From: an uncultured Lachnospiraceae bacterium
GTDB lineage: Bacteria; Bacillota; Clostridia; Lachnospirales; Lachnospiraceae
Reading direction: 5' to 3'
NCBI GenBank assembly: GCA_958428365.1
Contig: CAUAFT010000010.1
Span: forward strand, 1 to 64,000
DNA length: 64,000 bases
Positions 59,620 to 64,000 of this stretch are shown here, one piece after another (positions within the stretch are counted from its first letter, which is position 1; each line of letters starts with the position of its first letter). Under the pieces are notes generated by a model that saw nothing but the letters and a program-made list of their open reading frames with translations, ran no database searches and was not told the origin of the DNA. Made by a program: the position numbers and the translations under genes.

Positions 59620-60316
59620 CTGCCTTTCTGCTATCTCTGACTACTTTCATAAAGAGCGCCTCCAGATCCTCATTGGGATCCACCTGCCCACTGTACCCCA
59701 GAACTCCCTCAGAAATAATTCCTATGTGGTCGGCAGTCTGTTGTACCTCTGTGAGGATATGGCTGGAGAGAATCACCGTGATCCCCCTCGCCGGGAAGGA
59801 GCGGATCAGCTCCCGAAGCTCCTCGATTCCCACCGGATCCAGCCCGTTGGTGGGTTCATCCAGGATCAGGAGCTCCGGGTAATTCAACAGGGCAATGGCG
59901 ATTCCCAGACGCTGCTTCATACCGAGGGAAAACTGCCCGGCTTTTTTTCTTCCGGCGTTCGATAGTCCCACGATCTGCAGCACCTCCTCGATCCTTTCAT
60001 CCTTCAGCTTCCAGATCATTGCCCGGATTTTCAGATTTTCATAGGCTGTGAGATTTTCATAGATGGGAGGCGTCTCGATAAAAGCTCCGATCCGGTTCAG
60101 ATCCTCCCTCCTCCACGAATGTCCGTCAAAAAGGATCTCTCCTGACGTAGGTCTTAAGATCCCCGTTAGCATTTTCAGAGTGGTGGACTTTCCCGCTCCG
60201 TTTGGACCCAGCAGACCATAGACAGAGTCTCTCCTGATATCCAACGACAGGTTATCCACCGCCGTCTGTCCTTTGAACTTCTTGCTGAGATTTTTTGTTT
60301 GCAGAATAGTATCCAT
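59594..60316 (-). CDS. ABC exporter ATPase, lantibiotic immunity type
   Basis: The 240-residue ATPase has Walker A GLLGPNGAGKSTTLKML, signature FSLGMKQRLGIA and Walker B LLILDEPTNGLDP. The FSLGMKQRL signature and GLLGPNGAGKST are those of BcrA/LanF proteins. The start is ATG 60316 (MDTILQTKNLSKKF); the ATG at 60349 lies before the AGGAAAGG site. First gene of the ATPase-permease-permease-RR-HK operon. Confidence 0.92.
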   Translation of the reverse strand: MDTILQTKNLSKKFKGQTAVDNLSLDIRRDSVYGLLGPNGAGKSTTLKMLTGILRPTSGEILFDGHSWRREDLNRIGAFIETPPIYENLTAYENLKIRAMIWKLKDERIEEVLQIVGLSNAGRKKAGQFSLGMKQRLGIAIALLNYPELLILDEPTNGLDPVGIEELRELIRSFPARGITVILSSHILTEVQQTADHIGIISEGVLGYSGQVDPNEDLEALFMKVVRDSRKAGGVHVAAR

Positions 60317-60441
60317 ATGTTCTTTGTCCTTTCCTGTATTTTCTAACACAGGATAACAGGTAATTTTAAAGGATTTATAAAGATAACCTGCAAAATAGAA
60401 AAGATGCTCTTTTCTGCCTCAGCGATCTGATTCCTTTTAAA

Positions 60442-60464
60442 CAAAAAAGGAGCCGGCGCTCCGG
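60442..60464 (-). terminator. pckA terminator
   Basis: Minus-strand GGAGC-GCCG-GCTCC followed by six T, 52 bp past the pckA stop. Confidence 0.8.
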
Positions 60465-60516
60465 TCGTTTTTCACTACCTTCACACCAGCCCCTGTCTCA
60501 TACGGATTCTGTGATC

Positions 60517-62241
60517 TTACAGAGAAGCTGCCTCATCAACGATTTTCTTTAATGCTGCTAATGCTTCATCAGGAAGTTTGTCGTATCCGTCTTTCTTTGT
60601 TGCGAAATCTTCAACGGCATTTACACGGTTCTGCATAGCGTTCTTTAACGCCTCTACATAAGTCTTGTCTGTTAAGTCAGGCTTGAAGTCTGCAGTCTTG
60701 CCGGACCAGTCATACATGATCTCGATGTCCTCGAATGGTCCCCATTTCTCGAAGTTTGCTTTTCCTTCTACAATGGTCTCAAGGATTCCCAGAGTATCGG
60801 CTGGCTGACATTTTGTTCCCATGAAGTCGCCTGTATTAACGATGTAGCATGCTACATTTTTCTCTTCTACTAATTTTTTGAACTTCTCATAGTCGTTTAC
60901 TAATGGGTAAGTTCTGAATGGGTTTGCGTAAGGTACGATACGAAGTGCATTTAAGTCTGTACCTGCTGCAACACGCTCTGCGGAAGAGGTCTTTGTTGCA
61001 AGAGTCGCTCCCATTACGGATGCCAGTGCGGATCCTTTTAATTTTACTACCGGTGGAATGGTAGGATCTTTCATGATCCAGAAGATTGCGTTAACCGGTG
61101 CGTCGATCTTATCCACACGGTTTGGAGACCATAATTTGGACTTGATGGCACGTCCGTTACCGTTTCTGATATCCTCTGTTACTAACTGAATTTTTCCATT
61201 CTCATCTAAGGTAGCAGAGCAGTTCTGAGCGGATAATAAGTACTCATTGTCCGGGCAGCCTGTTGGGTAGTCTGCTGTCTTATCAAAGTATGTAGGCTCT
61301 AATGCGATAGATGCACAGGTATCTGTATTGATAATGAACGCATCGTCATGAAGAACCTTGATACCGCCGAATGCGTCATATTTTCCGCCGTGTTTTGCAT
61401 GTGTTAAAGTAGATTTACCAGATCCTGATAATCCGTAAACAGATGCAACGAATTTCTTTCCTCCCTCAAGAGAGTACTCTTTCTGTCCGCCGTGGCAGGA
61501 AGCGTAACCGTTTCTGTTAGCCAGAGCCCAAGCCATGGTCAGAGTACCTTTCTTATGCTCTCCGAAGTATCTCATACCAAGGATTGCTGCGCAGTTCTGA
61601 TCAGTGTCGAAGTAGCACAGAGTCAACGGATCGCTTAAGCAACTGAAGTCAACGTCCGGTCTCTCCTGTGGGATCCACTGCGGATCGGAGAAGATGTAGA
61701 TGTCAGGCTCTTTTCCGTCTGCGATCGGTTTGGAGTTTTTATACATTTTTACATATTCATCTGACATATACTGGAAGTTCAGCATCCAGTTGTAAAGGAT
61801 GTTCTCTTCTCCTTCTGGAATCAGAAGATGTGCTTTTACCATAAATTCAGGATCCAGACCGATGAAGCACTCTGCATGATACAAGGTTTTCCATCTTGCC
61901 TCGTAAATAGCATCCATAACTACTTTATCGAGTTTCGCACTGTCTACGCCCGGCTCGCCTTTGATACGGCGGGCTGCTGCGTAACGTCCTGTTACCGCAC
62001 CGTCATTGAATAATAATACCTTTGCGTCTTTCTCAAGACCGAATGTCTCGCCATCTTTTACAGGCATATCTGTTACGATGGTACCCGGTGAATTTTTAGC
62101 TAATTCATAAGCCTCTTTTAATGTGTTTACTTTTACGACATTGTTGCCGTAGAAAGCAGCTTCGATGATGGAACGGGTCTTGGAAAAACCAACTTTTCCA
62201 GCGCCAATTTCGCTAATTGGATAATAAGCTTTTGTTGACAT
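60517..62241 (-). CDS. pckA: Phosphoenolpyruvate carboxykinase (ATP)
   Basis: PckA interconverts oxaloacetate and PEP with ATP/ADP; in anaerobes it often runs towards oxaloacetate, conserving energy. The 574-residue protein has the kinase P-loop GLSGSGKSTLTHAKHGG, the metal loop VLHDDAFIINTDT, and the ENG/RNGNGRAIKSK region. It is a little longer than the Escherichia coli enzyme. A strong promoter and a perfect palindrome precede it, and a terminator follows. Confidence 0.96.
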   Translation of the reverse strand: MSTKAYYPISEIGAGKVGFSKTRSIIEAAFYGNNVVKVNTLKEAYELAKNSPGTIVTDMPVKDGETFGLEKDAKVLLFNDGAVTGRYAAARRIKGEPGVDSAKLDKVVMDAIYEARWKTLYHAECFIGLDPEFMVKAHLLIPEGEENILYNWMLNFQYMSDEYVKMYKNSKPIADGKEPDIYIFSDPQWIPQERPDVDFSCLSDPLTLCYFDTDQNCAAILGMRYFGEHKKGTLTMAWALANRNGYASCHGGQKEYSLEGGKKFVASVYGLSGSGKSTLTHAKHGGKYDAFGGIKVLHDDAFIINTDTCASIALEPTYFDKTADYPTGCPDNEYLLSAQNCSATLDENGKIQLVTEDIRNGNGRAIKSKLWSPNRVDKIDAPVNAIFWIMKDPTIPPVVKLKGSALASVMGATLATKTSSAERVAAGTDLNALRIVPYANPFRTYPLVNDYEKFKKLVEEKNVACYIVNTGDFMGTKCQPADTLGILETIVEGKANFEKWGPFEDIEIMYDWSGKTADFKPDLTDKTYVEALKNAMQNRVNAVEDFATKKDGYDKLPDEALAALKKIVDEAASL

Positions 62242-62287
62242 TTGAATATATCCTCCTTAAAAATTAAATTATTGAGCTTGACTACCT

Positions 62288-62309
62288 GGTGTATTTAAAA
62301 AAATACACC
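62288..62309 (-). repeat. Perfect palindrome in the pckA leader
   Basis: GGTGTATTT-TTTT-AAATACACC (minus strand), a 9-bp stem with a 4-nt loop, begins 6 bp after the -10 box and so covers the transcription start. It could be a repressor operator or a 5' stabilising hairpin. Confidence 0.75.
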
Positions 62310-62315
62310 AATTAC

Positions 62316-62343
62316 AATATACACTATGTTAAGTTTTTGTCAA
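62316..62343 (-). promoter_or_regulatory. pckA promoter
   Basis: Minus-strand TTGACA (62338-62343), 16 nt, then TATATT (62316-62321). The start codon lies about 75 bp on, with AAGGAGG close to it. Confidence 0.85.
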
Positions 62344-62395
62344 TAAGTTTTTCACAAATTTTATGATTTTTTATATTCATAAAAGCCTCTAAACA

Positions 62396-62806
62396 CTACT
62401 CCAGATCCCTCCTGGAAAATGCTTCCGGCAGCAGCTCTCCCAGACTCATCTTCTTATAGTCCTCCCCTTTTCCCACCATCAGGACCCAGAACTCCGTATC
62501 GCAAAATTCCAGCAGCACCTGACGACAGACCCCGCAGGGTGCGGTATAGTCCTGCGCGTCCCCGGCGACTGCGATCGCCGCAAACTTACGCTCTCCCTCC
62601 GACACCGCCTTGAACACTGCCGTGCGCTCCGCACAGTTCGTAGGCGTGTACGCCGCATTCTCTATATTACAGCCCGTATAGATCTTCCCGCTCTCTGCCA
62701 GCAGGGCTGCTCCCACCCGGAAATGGGAATAGGGGGAATAGGAAAACTCCTTCGCCGCAACGGCCCTTCTCACCAGTTCCCTCTCCATTTTTTCATTTAT
62801 TTCCAT
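62396..62806 (-). CDS. cdd: Cytidine deaminase
   Basis: Cdd deaminates cytidine and deoxycytidine for pyrimidine salvage. The 136-residue protein has YSHFRVGAALL, the catalytic NCAERTAVFKAV (Cys, Glu) and PCGVCRQVLLEF (two Cys), giving the usual zinc site. The start is ATG 62806 behind AAAGGAAG; the frame to 62866 would add 20 unlike residues. It is the only gene between pckA and the divergent citrate synthase gene. Confidence 0.96.
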   Translation of the reverse strand: MEINEKMERELVRRAVAAKEFSYSPYSHFRVGAALLAESGKIYTGCNIENAAYTPTNCAERTAVFKAVSEGERKFAAIAVAGDAQDYTAPCGVCRQVLLEFCDTEFWVLMVGKGEDYKKMSLGELLPEAFSRRDLE

Positions 62807-62989
62807 TTGTATTTCTTCCTTTCCGTACGAATGCCCGGTATTTCCATCACAATTATGATAATACACCTCGTTTCAAAAATCCATTCATTTTCTTTGCATA
62901 AATATCCACAATATATGGTACTATCTTCCTGCTTTTTGTGAAAAAAGGCTAAACTTTTCTTAAAAAATCTTAAATTCAATGAATTTTTC

Positions 62990-63018
62990 TTGTGTCAATT
63001 TTCATACAATGTTATGAT
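62990..63018 (+). promoter_or_regulatory. Promoter of the citrate synthase gene
   Basis: TTGTGT (62990-62995), 17 nt, then TATGAT (63013-63018), ending 23 bp before the start; AAAGGAGG lies between. Confidence 0.7.
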
Positions 63019-63041
63019 ATAACGATAAAAGGAGGAAAACT

Positions 63042-64000
63042 ATGACAACAAATAAATTTTGCGAACTGACTCCTGAAATCATGGAGCTCTCTAAACGATG
63101 TTCCAGCGCCGCTACGATTGACCCGGAGTTATATACCAAATATGATGTGAAACGCGGTTTGCGCGACCTGAATGGTAAGGGTGTCCTGGTAGGGCTGACT
63201 GAAATTTCCGATGTCTGCTCCACCAAGATCGTCAATGGCGAATCTGTCCCAGCCGACGGAAGACTCTACTATCGGGGCTATAATGTGGAGGATATCATCC
63301 GCGGGATCGATAAAAAGAGCCATTTTGGATTTGAAGAATGTACTTATCTTCTTCTCTTCGGCAAGCTGCCTACCAGGGACGAGTTAAAGTCTTTCTGCGG
63401 GCTGCTAAGTGAATACCGTACACTGCCGACCAGTTTTGTGCGGGATATCATTATGAAAGCGCCGAGCAAAGATATGATGAACACTCTTGCAAGAAGTGTA
63501 TTGACCTTATATTCCTATGACGACCGTGCCGACGACATTTCACTGCCGAACGTACTTCGTCAATGCTTACAGCTCATCAGTCTGTTTCCACTGTTATCTG
63601 TCTACGGCTATCAGGCATATGCCCATTATCACGATGGCGCAAGTCTTTTCATCCATGCCCCTCAGCCGGAACTTTCCACCGCTGAGACGATTCTGCATGT
63701 ATTGAGACCGGACAGTAAATACACACCGCTGGAAGCAAAGCTGTTAGACACCGCTCTGATCCTACATATGGAACACGGCGGCGGTAACAACTCAACCTTT
63801 ACCACACATCTGGTATCCTCCTCAGGCACGGATACCTACTCTGTCATCGCGGCTGCCATTGGTTCCCTGAAGGGTCCAAGACACGGCGGAGCCAACATCA
63901 AGGTGGTTAAAATGTTCGATGACATGAAGAAGAACCTGACAAACTGGACCAGTGAGGCGCAGGTAGAGAACTATCTCAGGGCTCTTTTGAATAAGGAAGC
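63042..64000 (+). CDS. gltA: Citrate synthase (C-terminus cut by window edge)
   Basis: The frame opens at ATG 63042, 7 nt after AAAGGAGG, and stays open for 319 codons to the window end. Signatures include LYYRGYNVEDII, LILHMEHGGGNNSTF with the substrate-binding His, and GSLKGPRHGGANI with the second catalytic His. The third catalytic residue (Asp) lies off the edge. The N-terminal extension of about 60 residues before the RGY motif is typical of clostridial forms. It makes citrate from oxaloacetate and acetyl-CoA; a methylcitrate synthase cannot be excluded. Confidence 0.95.
   Translation, partial: MTTNKFCELTPEIMELSKRCSSAATIDPELYTKYDVKRGLRDLNGKGVLVGLTEISDVCSTKIVNGESVPADGRLYYRGYNVEDIIRGIDKKSHFGFEECTYLLLFGKLPTRDELKSFCGLLSEYRTLPTSFVRDIIMKAPSKDMMNTLARSVLTLYSYDDRADDISLPNVLRQCLQLISLFPLLSVYGYQAYAHYHDGASLFIHAPQPELSTAETILHVLRPDSKYTPLEAKLLDTALILHMEHGGGNNSTFTTHLVSSSGTDTYSVIAAAIGSLKGPRHGGANIKVVKMFDDMKKNLTNWTSEAQVENYLRALLNKE

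Overview
The window is a gene-dense chromosomal segment of an anaerobic, spore-forming Gram-positive bacterium. The best fit is Clostridia, probably a gut Lachnospiraceae member. The support is a type VIIb secretion locus of Bacillota type, PolC, the cotJ spore-coat genes, an AUU-started infC behind an attenuator, the order uppS-cdsA-dxr-rseP-ispG-polC, ATP-type PEP carboxykinase, and AGGAGG ribosome-binding sites almost everywhere. Most genes lie on the minus strand. Genus and species cannot be fixed from sequence alone. No rRNA, tRNA, CRISPR array, insertion sequence or prophage was seen.

Layout. (1) 1-10.5 kb: a complete type VIIb secretion operon read leftwards: esaA-like, WXG100 (esxA-like), yukD, essA-like, essB, essC. 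Three small helical proteins follow, then the N-terminal part of an RHS-type polymorphic toxin cut by the left edge. This is the most interesting system here. (2) 10.7-13.2 kb: galE and the infC-rpmI-rplT operon with a terminator/antiterminator leader. (3) 13.2-22.2 kb: a PHP phosphoesterase, then pheA-DUF815 ATPase-ppx-ppk-HAD, a tightly packed set holding both polyphosphate synthesis and breakdown, then a beta-propeller-like surface protein. (4) 22.2-37 kb: a core block of aroA, polC, ispG, rseP, dxr, cdsA, uppS, then frr and pyrH with a bactofilin and a polysaccharide deacetylase, and a FliD-tail-like protein of unknown role. (5) 37.1-43 kb: an orphan LytTR regulator and a five-gene peptide/nickel-type ABC importer whose binding protein has a His-rich tail. 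(6) 43.2-49.2 kb: a DUF362 ferredoxin protein, a NifX-like metal-cofactor protein, a fused CotJA-CotJB with CotJC, a chemoreceptor and a DUF368 (PopT-like) membrane protein. (7) 49.4-56 kb: an IbrA/IbrB-like pair (PAPS-reductase fold plus ParB fold), then a giant six-cupredoxin multicopper oxidase with a DUF2935 four-helix partner. (8) 56-60.3 kb: a lantibiotic-immunity-type ABC transporter co-transcribed with its two-component system. (9) 60.5-64 kb: pckA, cdd and the start of a citrate synthase gene.

How the genes work together. The type VII operon should export WXG100 and the RHS toxin; the small helical proteins are probable targeting partners. The toxin domain and any immunity gene would lie off the left edge. 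The cotJ operon and the multicopper oxidase/DUF2935 operon share the same nine-base -10-like element, which suggests that both are sporulation (mother-cell) genes. Several start codons are set here from ribosome-binding sites and differ from the longest open frame: yukD (GTG), infC (ATT), galE, ppk, ppx, dxr, rseP, cdd and others.
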